A DNA stretch of 64,000 nt. It comes from Sphingobacterium psychroaquaticum. GTDB taxonomy: Bacteria > Bacteroidota > Bacteroidia > Sphingobacteriales > Sphingobacteriaceae. The stretch lies in assembly GCF_900177625.1 (NCBI RefSeq), contig NZ_FXAU01000008.1, positions 62,001 to 126,000 of the forward strand, given 5' to 3'. The notes under the pieces were generated by a model, which saw only the letters and a list, made by a program, of their open reading frames with translations, did no database searches and was not told the origin of the DNA. A program made the position numbers and the translations under genes. This document shows positions 50,071-58,925 of the stretch, one piece after another; the first letter of the stretch is position 1; the number at the start of each line of letters is the position of its first letter.

Positions 50071-51309
50071 ATGAACAAGACATTAGAAAACTACGGGAGT
50101 ATTATCCTCTTGATTCTCGGTATTATAGCGGGAAGTATTATTGGTCTTTATTTCCCAGACTTGGTGGTCTATATCAAGCCTTTGGGTGATATATTCCTCA
50201 ATCTACTGTTTGTTTCCATAATCCCACTCCTATTCTTTGCCATTTCCTCTTCCGTTGCTAATATCGAAGAACAGAATAAACTGGGCAAAATAATCGGTAT
50301 CATGGCGGGTGTGTTTTTGGTCACCATTGCTATTGCAGCGTTAGCCACTGTTGCAGTACTTTATATATTCCCCGTAAATTCGGCTGTAGATACCGGCTCT
50401 TTTGTAGATGACCCTCTGGATGCATCAACATCGTCTTGGGGCGATCGTATCGTAAGCTTCTTAACAGTAAGCGAATTTGGAAATCTCTTGTCACGCCAGA
50501 GCATACTTGCCTTTGTGATATTTTCTTTTCTAGTTGGAATTTCTGCGCGCAATACAGGTGAAAAAGCAAAACCTTTTATTTCTTTCATACAGTCCGGGAA
50601 TGAAGTCCTAAAACAATTACTCATTCTTATCATGAAGGGTGCGCCCATAGGACTCGGGGCTTATTTTGCGTTTCAAGTAAAAACTTTAGGCCCCCAATTA
50701 TTCGGTTTTTATGCTAAACCTTTAGCCTTGTATTATATTTTCGGCCTTGTCTTTTTCTTTGTTGCCTTTAGTGTCTATGCCTTTATTGCGTACGGCAACA
50801 AAGGAGTAAGTTTATTCTGGCGCAACAACATCTATCCTTCACTAACAGCTCTTAGTACCTGTAGCAGCTTAGCAACCATGCCGGCAAATCTCGCAGCCGC
50901 CAAACGAATAGGTATACCTGCTGCAATAGCCAACGTGGTTATTCCATTAGGCAATACGCTTTACAAAAATGGATCTGCTATCTCCTCAATCCTTAAAATA
51001 TATGTAGCCTTTACCCTACTAGGGTGGAACTTCTTCGAGTGGGATACCATATTGACAGCTGTCGGCATCACAGTTTTGGTAACGATCGTAGCAGGCGGAA
51101 TTCCTAATGGTGGCTACATTGGAGAAATGCTTATGATTTCTGTATATGGCTTACCACCGGAAGCAATACCAGCTGTTATGATTATAGGGACGCTTGTTGA
51201 TCCGTTAGCAACCGTGCTTAATGCAACGGGAGATACCGTAGCAGCTATGCTAGTTACCCGATTTTCTGGCGAGAAATTCAGCACAGAGGTCAACGATATT
51301 GAAACATAA
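50071..51309 (+). CDS. Dicarboxylate/amino acid:cation symporter (DAACS)
   Basis: A 412-residue inner-membrane transporter of the GltP/DctA family. The N-terminal PLGDIFLNLLFVSIIPLLFFAISSSVANI, the Ser-rich hairpin TALSTCSSLATMPANLAAAKRIGIP near residue 262, and LGNTLYKNGSAISSIL and LVDPLATVLNATGDTVAAMLV carry the substrate and sodium sites. Substrate is C4-dicarboxylate or Glu/Asp. Stands alone, divergent from mnmD. Confidence 0.92.
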   Translation: MNKTLENYGSIILLILGIIAGSIIGLYFPDLVVYIKPLGDIFLNLLFVSIIPLLFFAISSSVANIEEQNKLGKIIGIMAGVFLVTIAIAALATVAVLYIFPVNSAVDTGSFVDDPLDASTSSWGDRIVSFLTVSEFGNLLSRQSILAFVIFSFLVGISARNTGEKAKPFISFIQSGNEVLKQLLILIMKGAPIGLGAYFAFQVKTLGPQLFGFYAKPLALYYIFGLVFFFVAFSVYAFIAYGNKGVSLFWRNNIYPSLTALSTCSSLATMPANLAAAKRIGIPAAIANVVIPLGNTLYKNGSAISSILKIYVAFTLLGWNFFEWDTILTAVGITVLVTIVAGGIPNGGYIGEMLMISVYGLPPEAIPAVMIIGTLVDPLATVLNATGDTVAAMLVTRFSGEKFSTEVNDIET

Positions 51310-51518
51310 GCAGATAGAATTAGAAAAACGATATAAAATATTTGTTTAATTCGTGTAATATTGATGTTGGGAATGAGCTTCGGCCTCTAAACGAACGACC
51401 AAAACAAATACACAAACACCTCAAAACAAGTGTTTTAACAAAGCAAAGCACCGCTATTTAGAACGACTACAAATAACCTCACTTCAGGTGCAAATTATAA
51501 CCTTCAAAAAGCATTTCG

Positions 51519-51526
51519 TAATTTTG
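51519..51526 (+). promoter_or_regulatory. Possible promoter element before ccmE
   Basis: TAATTTTG is an exact match to the Bacteroidota -7 consensus, 24 bases before the ccmE ATG. No TTTG sits at the expected -33 place. The rest of 51310-51518 holds no gene. Confidence 0.4.
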
Positions 51527-51549
51527 CAGTAATACAGGGATAGTGTAAT

Positions 51550-51966
51550 ATGAAGAAAAGCTCAATTATCTTAATCGCAATCATCGCCGTAGCGATCGCT
51601 ATGATACTGGTAATCTATACGGATTCCAGTACATATTCAACATTTTCGGAAGCCAAGGAGAAGCAAACCGAGCTATATGTTGTTGGTGTACTTAACAAAC
51701 AAAAGGAACTTCATTACGATCCTATCAAGGACGCAAATCGGTTTTCATTCTACATGTATGACAACGATAGCACGGAGTGTCAGGTTGTCTTTAATGGTTC
51801 CAAGCCGCAGGACATAGAACGTTCCGAGCAGCTTGTTCTTACCGGTAAAATGGAAGGTAACATTTTTCATGCAAGTAAAATTTTGATGAAATGTCCATCA
51901 AAATACAATCAAGATGAGGTAGAGGTGATTGAAACAAATGCCGCTCCGCAAACAGCAATGAATTAA
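51550..51966 (+). CDS. ccmE: Cytochrome c maturation protein CcmE, CxxxY type
   Basis: A 138-residue protein with one N-terminal membrane helix (about residues 5-24) and a periplasmic OB-fold that carries haem from CcmC to CcmF. In the usual family the haem is covalently held by His in HxxxY; here the motif reads KCPSKYN, with Cys115 and Tyr119, i.e. CxxxY. Such variants are known in archaea and some sulfate reducers. The rest (EQLVLTGKMEGNIFHASKILMK) aligns with the strands before that site. It is 26 bases before ccmF. Confidence 0.85.
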   Translation: MKKSSIILIAIIAVAIAMILVIYTDSSTYSTFSEAKEKQTELYVVGVLNKQKELHYDPIKDANRFSFYMYDNDSTECQVVFNGSKPQDIERSEQLVLTGKMEGNIFHASKILMKCPSKYNQDEVEVIETNAAPQTAMN

Positions 51967-51992
51967 TCTTTTATATTAATATTCCTTACTAA

Positions 51993-54455
51993 ATGGACGT
52001 CAATTACGTTGGAGAAAATCTACTACCGGGTCAAATCGGTCAATTCTTTGTTATTTTATCATTTGGGGCAGCACTACTGTCGCTGATCAGTTATTTTTTC
52101 GCAACACAAGAACCCGAAAATCGTACTTGGAAAAAGATAGGTAGAATATCTTTTTGGGTAAACCTGATATCCGTCGTGACCATCGGTAGTATACTCTTTT
52201 ACATTATCTATAATCACCTCTTTGAGTACCATTATGCCTATGCACACTCTTCTAAATCTCTTCCCACACATTATATAATTTCTTCTTTTTGGGAAGGACA
52301 AGAAGGTAGTTTCTGGCTATGGATGTTCTGGCAAGTTGTTCTCGGCTCTATTCTGCTCTTTAAAGCAAAGTCTTGGGAATCACCCGTAATGACCTTTGTG
52401 ATGCTATGTCAGACTTTCCTAGCGTCCATGTTGTTAGGTGTTGAGTTTTTCGGTACCCGTATCGGTAGTTCTCCATTTATATTACTACGTGACGCCCTGC
52501 AAGCACCAATATTCAGTGATCCAAACTACCTATCTCTAATTCCGGATGGTCGAGGTTTGAACGCATTATTACAAAACTATTGGATGGTTATCCACCCTCC
52601 TACACTATTCCTGGGCTTTGCTTCCATGATTGTACCTTTCGCCTATGCGGCGGCGGGCCTTTGGACTAAGCGCTACAAAGAATGGGCAGCTCCCGGATTA
52701 CCATGGGCATTATTTGCTGTAATGATATTGGGAACGGGAATTATCATGGGTTCTTTTTGGGCATATGAAGCATTAAACTTCGGCGGTTTCTGGGCGTGGG
52801 ATCCAGTAGAAAATGTATCAATCATTCCATGGTTAACACTAATTGCTGCCGTACACGTTATATTAGCTTTTAAACACTCAGGACAAGGTTTCTTTACAGC
52901 AACCTTCCTTACACTTATTAGTTTCGTATTGGTAATTTATGCTTCTTACCTTACACGAAGCGGTATCTTAGGGGAGACCTCCGTTCACTCGTTTACCAGT
53001 CTGGGTATGTCCGGACAGCTGATTATCTTTAATATATCCTTTTTAATCATTATGGTTAGCCTATTGATCTGGCGATATAAGGATATACCAACAACAAAAC
53101 AAGAGGAAGATATTTACTCCCGTGAGTTCTGGTTGTTTATAGGTGCGCTCGTTTTAACGGTAGCTTGTGTACAAATGATTGCGACGACCTCTATTCCGGT
53201 TTTCAATGCTTTATTTGGTACAAAAGTGGCACCGCCGATCGACCCTATACCACACTATAATAAATGGCAAGGAGCTTTTGCTGTAGTGGTTATGCTTTTA
53301 ACCGCATTCACTCAATTCCTGAAATATAAGAAAACCGACCCTAAAAAGTTTTGGGCTTCCACGTTAGCTACTTTAGTTGTCGCCATTATACTTGCTGCCG
53401 CTGTTATCTATATCACCAAGGTACACAACAACGTGATGTATATTCTCCTGGCCTTCGCTTGTATATTCTGTATTCTTGCAAATATTCGTGTCTTAGGCGA
53501 TGCCTTACGTGGAAAATGGAAACTTGCGGGTTCCGCAGTAGCACACATTGGTTTTGCCTTGCTCTTGATTGGAGCCCTCATTGCTGCTGCAACAAATGAA
53601 GTAATCTCCCTTAACAGTTCGGGTTATATTCAAGTAGCTGATTTCGATAAAGTAGAAAAACCGGGGGAGAACCTCTTCCTAACCGAGAATGAACCGGTAC
53701 AAATGGGTGACTATCGTTTGACATATATCGGCGATAGTGTTGCACCTCCAAATGTTTACTATAAAATAAAGTACGAAAAAATCGACGAAGAAAGTGGGAA
53801 AGTGATTGAGTCGTTTATATTGAGTCCATTTGCGCAGAACAACCCTGATATGGGTGGATTGATTGGCACACCGGCTACGAAGCACTATGTCACACATGAC
53901 ATTTATACGCTGATTACAGCTGCTGCCTCAGACTCTCAAGCTAAAGCATCCAAAATTCCTGAAGAAGAAAAAACAGGTTATGAAGACTACGATGAGCCGG
54001 CAACCTATCAGGTCAATATTGGAGATACGTTGCGCTACCGCAATGGTTATTACGTAATACAAGGTGTAAACCGTGAGGCGAAACTGAACAATATTCCCAA
54101 GGGACCAAATGATATTATTGTAGGGTTAAAAATCAAAGTTTTTGCAGCCGACAAAAAAGAATACGATGTCGAACCTGTCTTTGTTATTAAGGATGGCAAT
54201 AGCTATGATTTCAATAAGGATGTAAATGAACAAGGTCTTCGTTTCCGTTTTACCAATATATTACCCAAAGAAGATAAATTAGAAATTATGCTTTACCAAA
54301 AACCATTGCCAGAGAAAAAATGGGTGGTTTTCAAAGCAATAAAATTCCCTTATATTAACTTTTTCTGGGCAGGTACCATTATTATGACCATTGGTTTTAT
54401 TATGGCTATCTACCGTAGACTAAAGGATGCGAAACTTACCAAACAAAAAAAGTAA
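51993..54455 (+). CDS. ccmF: Cytochrome c haem lyase CcmF
   Basis: An 820-residue multi-spanning protein. The haem-handling WWD-type segment reads GGFWAWDPVENVSIIPWL near residue 263, and VIHPPTLFLGFASM near 204 and the SSFWEGQEGSFWLW segment near 92 are other conserved parts. It joins haem to apocytochrome c. A periplasmic beta domain of about 230 residues lies before the last helix. It pairs with CcmE; other ccm genes are not in the window. Confidence 0.93.
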   Translation: MDVNYVGENLLPGQIGQFFVILSFGAALLSLISYFFATQEPENRTWKKIGRISFWVNLISVVTIGSILFYIIYNHLFEYHYAYAHSSKSLPTHYIISSFWEGQEGSFWLWMFWQVVLGSILLFKAKSWESPVMTFVMLCQTFLASMLLGVEFFGTRIGSSPFILLRDALQAPIFSDPNYLSLIPDGRGLNALLQNYWMVIHPPTLFLGFASMIVPFAYAAAGLWTKRYKEWAAPGLPWALFAVMILGTGIIMGSFWAYEALNFGGFWAWDPVENVSIIPWLTLIAAVHVILAFKHSGQGFFTATFLTLISFVLVIYASYLTRSGILGETSVHSFTSLGMSGQLIIFNISFLIIMVSLLIWRYKDIPTTKQEEDIYSREFWLFIGALVLTVACVQMIATTSIPVFNALFGTKVAPPIDPIPHYNKWQGAFAVVVMLLTAFTQFLKYKKTDPKKFWASTLATLVVAIILAAAVIYITKVHNNVMYILLAFACIFCILANIRVLGDALRGKWKLAGSAVAHIGFALLLIGALIAAATNEVISLNSSGYIQVADFDKVEKPGENLFLTENEPVQMGDYRLTYIGDSVAPPNVYYKIKYEKIDEESGKVIESFILSPFAQNNPDMGGLIGTPATKHYVTHDIYTLITAAASDSQAKASKIPEEEKTGYEDYDEPATYQVNIGDTLRYRNGYYVIQGVNREAKLNNIPKGPNDIIVGLKIKVFAADKKEYDVEPVFVIKDGNSYDFNKDVNEQGLRFRFTNILPKEDKLEIMLYQKPLPEKKWVVFKAIKFPYINFFWAGTIIMTIGFIMAIYRRLKDAKLTKQKK

Positions 54456-54456
54456 A

Positions 54457-55227
54457 ATGAAAATTGTCATACTCGGCAGTGGAAATGTAGCCAGTACTTT
54501 GGCACAAGCTTTCCGAAGCTACGGGCATACTATTGCACAAGTATACAGTCGAAATAAAGCCAATGCGAATGCATTGGCTTCTCTTTTAGCAAGCAGCAGT
54601 ACCGATAAACTGGAGCAGGTAGTTACCGATGCCGACATATATTGCATATGTGTATCCGACCAGGCAATTTCTTCCGTAGTGGCCGCTTTACCGGAAATCA
54701 GCCAAGGTATCGTAGTCCATTGCTCCGGTGCGACATCAATAACCGTTTTACATCGCTTTGAGCACCATGGAGTTCTCTATCCCCTACAAAGTATATCAAA
54801 AGCGGTAACGAAAGATTTAACATCTATTCCTTTCGTTGTAGAAGGAAATAACGAGACAACGACCACACAATTATTAAACCTGATCCTTCCTCTTGCGCCC
54901 AAAGCTTTTCAAGGGGACAGCGCACAGCGACTTGCCTTACATGTTGCGGCCGTTTTTGCGAATAATTTCACCAACTTACTTTTTCAAATCAGCCAGAACA
55001 TTCTAGAAGAGCACCAGTTGCCCTTTGATTTGCTACGGCCAATTATACTCGAAACAGCCCAAAAGGTGCAAACCTGCCTACCGGAGGCCGTCCAAACCGG
55101 CCCCGCAAAACGTGGAGACATGCAAACCATAGAAACACATTTGAATTTTCTTAGTGAATCCCCACATTGGATTAAAATATATCAACAACTAACGGAAGAA
55201 ATACTAAGAAGAAGAGATTCTGAATGA
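54457..55227 (+). CDS. Rossmann-like and DUF2520 domain protein
   Basis: A 256-residue protein. MKIVILGSGNVASTLAQAFRSYGH is an NAD(P)-binding Rossmann loop, and the C-terminal half (about 125-245; LHVAAVFANNFTNLLFQISQ) is the DUF2520 helical domain. The family looks like a reductase related to ketopantoate or pyrroline-5-carboxylate reductases, but its substrate is not known. The start ATG 54457 directly follows the ccmF stop, so the two are co-translated; the adjacency is common in Bacteroidota. Confidence 0.85.
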   Translation: MKIVILGSGNVASTLAQAFRSYGHTIAQVYSRNKANANALASLLASSSTDKLEQVVTDADIYCICVSDQAISSVVAALPEISQGIVVHCSGATSITVLHRFEHHGVLYPLQSISKAVTKDLTSIPFVVEGNNETTTTQLLNLILPLAPKAFQGDSAQRLALHVAAVFANNFTNLLFQISQNILEEHQLPFDLLRPIILETAQKVQTCLPEAVQTGPAKRGDMQTIETHLNFLSESPHWIKIYQQLTEEILRRRDSE

Positions 55228-55270
55228 ATATATTATCAAAAAAGTAAATCTTCGCAGAACGTCGTTCTTT

Positions 55271-55302
55271 TTTCGCTTTAACAATAGAAGTTTCTAATTT
55301 TG
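55271..55302 (+). promoter_or_regulatory. Promoter of the GltB-like gene
   Basis: TAATTTTG at 55295-55302 is a perfect -7 element, and TTTC at 55271-55274, 20 bases upstream, is one base off TTTG. The transcript would have an untranslated leader of about 135 bases before the gene at 55443. Confidence 0.55.
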
Positions 55303-55442
55303 CATAAACCGTATGATTATGGTCATTGAATCTGCAAAAAATAAAACGTATGTAAATGGCTCGCGTTTTGCTAGCTATTGTATACATGTAAGGAAAAACA
55401 AACTATTCAGAACAGAAATAAGCAACAATTTTCACGAAAATC

Positions 55443-56993
55443 ATGGCAATTAGAAATCTAATTCTTGCAACAATAGTAATTATAAACCTGATCATTATCT
55501 CTTTCGGGATTATCTTTACGCCACAATGGTTTTGGCTTCTCTTGATTCCATTTCCATTAATGATCTTAGCCTTTTACAACAGCACCCAAACACGGCATGC
55601 TATCCTTCGCAATTACCCTCTTTTAGGTTATTTTCGTTTTTTCTTCGAGGCTATCCGTCCCGAAATGCGTCAATACTTCTGGGAGTCAGATACCGATGGA
55701 CGCCCGTTTAACCGCAGACAGCGCTCTATTGTATATCAGCGTGCGAAAAATGAAAGAGAAACCGTAGCCTTTGGGATGCAAACCGACCCACAGACGATTG
55801 GCAACGAATGGGCTGCTCACTCCGTTTTCCCGGTGCATATTGAAAACCATGACCTACGTACTACGGTAGGAAACCACGCTTGTAAACAACCGTACAGTCT
55901 AAGCGTTTTCAATATCTCTGCGATGAGTTATGGGGCATTGAGTAAAACGGCAATCACCGCTTTAAATAAAGGTGCAGCATTGCAAAATTTTGCACACAAT
56001 ACAGGGGAAGGCGGGATTAGTCCCTACCATGTAAATGGAGGAGATTTAATATGGCAAGTCGGAACAGGTTACTTCGGCTGTCGGAATGAAATGGGTATGT
56101 TCGATGAAGATCTTTTTGCTGAAAAAGCATCACGTCCTTATGTGAAGATGATCGAGTTAAAATTATCTCAAGGAGCAAAACCAGGTCACGGTGGTATTTT
56201 ACCTGCTGCTAAAAACACGCCTGAGGTAGCCGCCATCAGACACGTGGTTCCAGGTACTGATGTCATGTCGCCACCAGCGCATAGTGCGTTTAACACTGCC
56301 GAAGGCATGATGCACTTTTTACAAAAAATGCGTGAACTATCGGGATACAAACCGATTGGCTTTAAAATATGTATTGGTGACAAGCAAGAGTTTATCGACA
56401 TCTGTAATGCGATGTTGACGACACAGATATTCCCGGACTTTATTTCGATCGATGGATCGGAAGGAGGAACAGGTGCTGCACCCCTCGAGTTCACCGACAA
56501 CTTGGGAATGCCTTTGTATGATGCGCTATCTTTTGTAACAACGACACTTATTAAATTTGGTGTAAAAAAACACATTAAACTTATAGTCTCTAGTCGTATT
56601 GTAACAGGTTTTGACTTACTTAAGGTTATAGCTTTAGGGGCAGACGCTTGTTATAGTGCACGGGGTATGATGTTCGCCTTAGGATGTATACAAGCGTTGA
56701 AATGTAACGAAGATGTTTGTCCTGTAGGAGTCGCGACACAAAAACCACAATTATACAAAGCACTCGACGTACAAGATAAATATGTTCGTGTGGCTCAATT
56801 TCACCGTAACACACTTCGTGCTACAGTAGAAATAATGGAAGCTTGTGGATTCAAAACATTGGACGATGTTTCTGCAGATAAGTTCTTCCGCAAAGTAGAT
56901 AATATTAACACATGGAGTTTTCAACAGATTTACTTTAAAGACACCGGAAAGTTGGTTAATAGTCATAGTGCTTTTGAACCACAAGAAATATAA
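55443..56993 (+). CDS. FMN-binding glutamate synthase-like protein
   Basis: A 516-residue protein with two N-terminal membrane helices (about residues 8-48) and a GltB-type FMN barrel. GEGGISPYHVNGGDLIWQVGTGYFGCR, GAKPGHGGILPAAK and SIDGSEGGTGAAPLEFTDNLGMPLYDAL build the FMN and 2-oxoglutarate site, and ALGCIQALKCNEDVCPVGVATQ holds the three cysteines of the 3Fe-4S cluster. It lacks the N-terminal amidotransferase domain, so it is not a full glutamate synthase. The membrane anchor suggests an oxidoreductase of different role. Monocistronic. Confidence 0.88.
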   Translation: MAIRNLILATIVIINLIIISFGIIFTPQWFWLLLIPFPLMILAFYNSTQTRHAILRNYPLLGYFRFFFEAIRPEMRQYFWESDTDGRPFNRRQRSIVYQRAKNERETVAFGMQTDPQTIGNEWAAHSVFPVHIENHDLRTTVGNHACKQPYSLSVFNISAMSYGALSKTAITALNKGAALQNFAHNTGEGGISPYHVNGGDLIWQVGTGYFGCRNEMGMFDEDLFAEKASRPYVKMIELKLSQGAKPGHGGILPAAKNTPEVAAIRHVVPGTDVMSPPAHSAFNTAEGMMHFLQKMRELSGYKPIGFKICIGDKQEFIDICNAMLTTQIFPDFISIDGSEGGTGAAPLEFTDNLGMPLYDALSFVTTTLIKFGVKKHIKLIVSSRIVTGFDLLKVIALGADACYSARGMMFALGCIQALKCNEDVCPVGVATQKPQLYKALDVQDKYVRVAQFHRNTLRATVEIMEACGFKTLDDVSADKFFRKVDNINTWSFQQIYFKDTGKLVNSHSAFEPQEI

Positions 56994-56995
56994 AA

Positions 56996-57031
56996 ACAAA
57001 AGGCTGATTGGAATTCCAATCAGCCTTTTGT
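56996..57031. terminator. 36-bp perfect palindromic terminator
   Basis: 18 bases (ACAAAAGGCTGATTGGAA) and their exact reverse complement, with no loop bases apart from the hairpin turn. T-runs on both strands let it end the convergent gltB-like and marR transcripts. Confidence 0.92.
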
Positions 57032-57059
57032 TTATACGCTCTTCTCTGCTAAAGTAGCA

Positions 57060-57500
57060 TTACTTTAAATTCGTATATACAATTTCAAGTGTATTTTTTG
57101 CTTTAATCATCTCTTCGTAGTTGAGCCCTTCTAGCGCTTCTCCAATCGTTTTATGCGCTTGTCGCATACATCCCTCACGAAGTTGGCGTCCCTGTTTAGT
57201 CAGAAAAATAAGATTGGAGCGTTTATCTTCTTTATCATTCACACGCATCACTAATTTCACTTTCTCTAAGTTATTGATAAGCCTGGAAACGCTTGGTTTA
57301 TCTCGGAACGTTAAACAGGCAAGCTCTTGTTGTGTCCTTCCTTCTTCTATCCACAGATAATATAAAAGTGTCCACTGTTCAGAGGTAATGGTTATACCTT
57401 CGTACTTTAGATTTTTCTGTAGCCTCCTGGCCAGTGCTGCCGAAGCCTTTCCCGTTAAAAACGAAAAGAACTCGTCTGCGTGTTCAAAACTAGTTGTCAT
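57060..57500 (-). CDS. MarR-family transcriptional regulator
   Basis: A 146-residue winged helix protein. LTFRDKPSVSRLINNLEKVKLVMRVNDKEDKRSNLIFLTKQGRQL is the recognition helix and wing. It probably represses its own divergent region: a palindrome, TTGTTTATACAAACAA, lies 23-38 bases before its start. The effector is not known. The divergent neighbour is a small protein of unknown function. Confidence 0.93.
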   Translation of the reverse strand: MTTSFEHADEFFSFLTGKASAALARRLQKNLKYEGITITSEQWTLLYYLWIEEGRTQQELACLTFRDKPSVSRLINNLEKVKLVMRVNDKEDKRSNLIFLTKQGRQLREGCMRQAHKTIGEALEGLNYEEMIKAKNTLEIVYTNLK

Positions 57501-57522
57501 AATTGTTAAAACTTTAGGTTAG

Positions 57523-57538
57523 TTGTTTATACAAACAA
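57523..57538. promoter_or_regulatory. Candidate MarR operator
   Basis: TTGTTT-ATAC-AAACAA is a perfect 6-4-6 inverted repeat just before the marR start, and a second TTATACAAA copy lies about 20 bases further. Dyads of this size are usual for MarR dimers. This is inference. Confidence 0.45.
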
Positions 57539-57603
57539 AGTAAAAAAGGTTATACAAAACAAATAAAATGTAATATTTATATGTTTTTATTATATTTACG
57601 CTA

Positions 57604-57996
57604 ATGGAAAATTTTCTACCAGCTTTACTAATAATCGGTGGTGTAATTTACAAAATCTATTCCGAGTACCAAAAAGAACAGGAAAAGATGCGTAAAAGAC
57701 GTCCTCATATCCCTACGGCTGAACCTGTAGCTGTACCGATCCCTCCCCCGATAGCAAAGCGACCTATTCCGCCCACTTTTCAAAAAGAACACCCATCAAT
57801 GGTGTCAAAAAAAGTGGAACAGCCGGTAAAACAACGGTATGATATTCCAGAGGAAGTAAATCGGGTGAGAGAACAGCGACAACATCGAAAGATAGAAACC
57901 GTAGATCTGGAACATCAGCAAAAGAACAAGGTACCCGAATTTAATCTACGTGACGCCGTTATCCAGGCTGCTATTTTGGAGCGCCCGTATAAATAG
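57604..57996 (+). CDS. Uncharacterised single-span membrane protein
   Basis: A 130-residue protein with an N-terminal hydrophobic segment (FLPALLIIGGVIYKIYSEY) followed by basic, Pro-rich and polar stretches (PVAVPIPPPIAKRPIPPTF) and a charged C-terminal part. The plan is that of a cytosol-facing anchored protein with a disordered linker. Nothing identifies a function. TATATTTA shortly upstream may be its -7 element. Confidence 0.65.
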   Translation: MENFLPALLIIGGVIYKIYSEYQKEQEKMRKRRPHIPTAEPVAVPIPPPIAKRPIPPTFQKEHPSMVSKKVEQPVKQRYDIPEEVNRVREQRQHRKIETVDLEHQQKNKVPEFNLRDAVIQAAILERPYK

Positions 57997-58056
57997 GGTA
58001 TCACGAAATAAACAAATAATTATTCTAAAGATTTGACTACAACCCGTGTAAAATCG

Positions 58057-58830
58057 CTACAGGGTAAAACTATCTGCATCTTTTAAGAATGGGAATTGTT
58101 CGCGTGACTTTATCAGTTCCGTTGGATTTAAAGTAAAGGTGTATAAATCTTCGTCTTCTGGTTTATAGTACACGACATCCCCAACAGGAGATATACACAT
58201 CGAACCGCCCGAATAGTAAACTTCATTACCATCGTAGCCGACCCTATTCACACCAATAACATACGCTTGATTTTCGATCGCACGCGCCGGGATTAAAGTA
58301 CGCCAATGTGCGGACCTTTTATCTGGCCAAGAAGCGGTATAAACTAACAGATCGTATGCTCCACCGAGGTTACGCGACCAAACGGGGAAACGTAAATCAT
58401 AACACACCATCGGACAAATACGCCAACCTTTCAACTCAACGACAACACGTGAAGTGCCCGCCGTAAACACCTCGTCTTCATTGACCATACCAAAAAGATG
58501 GCGTTTATCGTAATGTACATAGTTGCCATCGGGATACATCCATACAAAACGGTTATAATATTTATCGTTTTCCTTGATCGTGAGCGTGCCCGCAATAACA
58601 CATCCATATGCTTTGGCATGTTCATACATCCAATGCATGGTCGGACCATTCATCGTTTCGGCACATTTTTCTACATTGGTACTAAACCCTGTATTAAACA
58701 TCTCCGGAAGAATAATGAGATCTGTTTTCTCTTTCAATGCTGATAATCGTAAAGACAAATTGTTCAAATTCTTCTCCACGTTCTCCCAAAACAAATATGC
58801 CTGAAATACGGTAATCTTTATTGCTTCCAT
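58057..58830 (-). CDS. Nitrilase-superfamily omega-amidase (YafV type)
   Basis: A 257-residue carbon-nitrogen hydrolase. The triad is Glu43 in LPEMFNTGFST, Lys in HYDKRHLFGM near 109, and Cys in CPMVCYDLRFPVWSRN near 143. Together with TASWPDKRSAHWRTLIPARAIENQAYVIGVNRVG it is the 2-oxoglutaramate amidase (YafV/Nit2-like) pattern, which repairs or recycles the products of glutamine transamination. Single gene. Confidence 0.9.
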   Translation of the reverse strand: MEAIKITVFQAYLFWENVEKNLNNLSLRLSALKEKTDLIILPEMFNTGFSTNVEKCAETMNGPTMHWMYEHAKAYGCVIAGTLTIKENDKYYNRFVWMYPDGNYVHYDKRHLFGMVNEDEVFTAGTSRVVVELKGWRICPMVCYDLRFPVWSRNLGGAYDLLVYTASWPDKRSAHWRTLIPARAIENQAYVIGVNRVGYDGNEVYYSGGSMCISPVGDVVYYKPEDEDLYTFTLNPTELIKSREQFPFLKDADSFTL

Positions 58831-58925
58831 ACTTAACCTATACCAGCTTTCGCCAAAAATTCAAAAAATGTTCTGTCACAATTTAACAAAAAGTAAGAGC
58901 AAAATAAACTTTTCAACAAAAAAAG

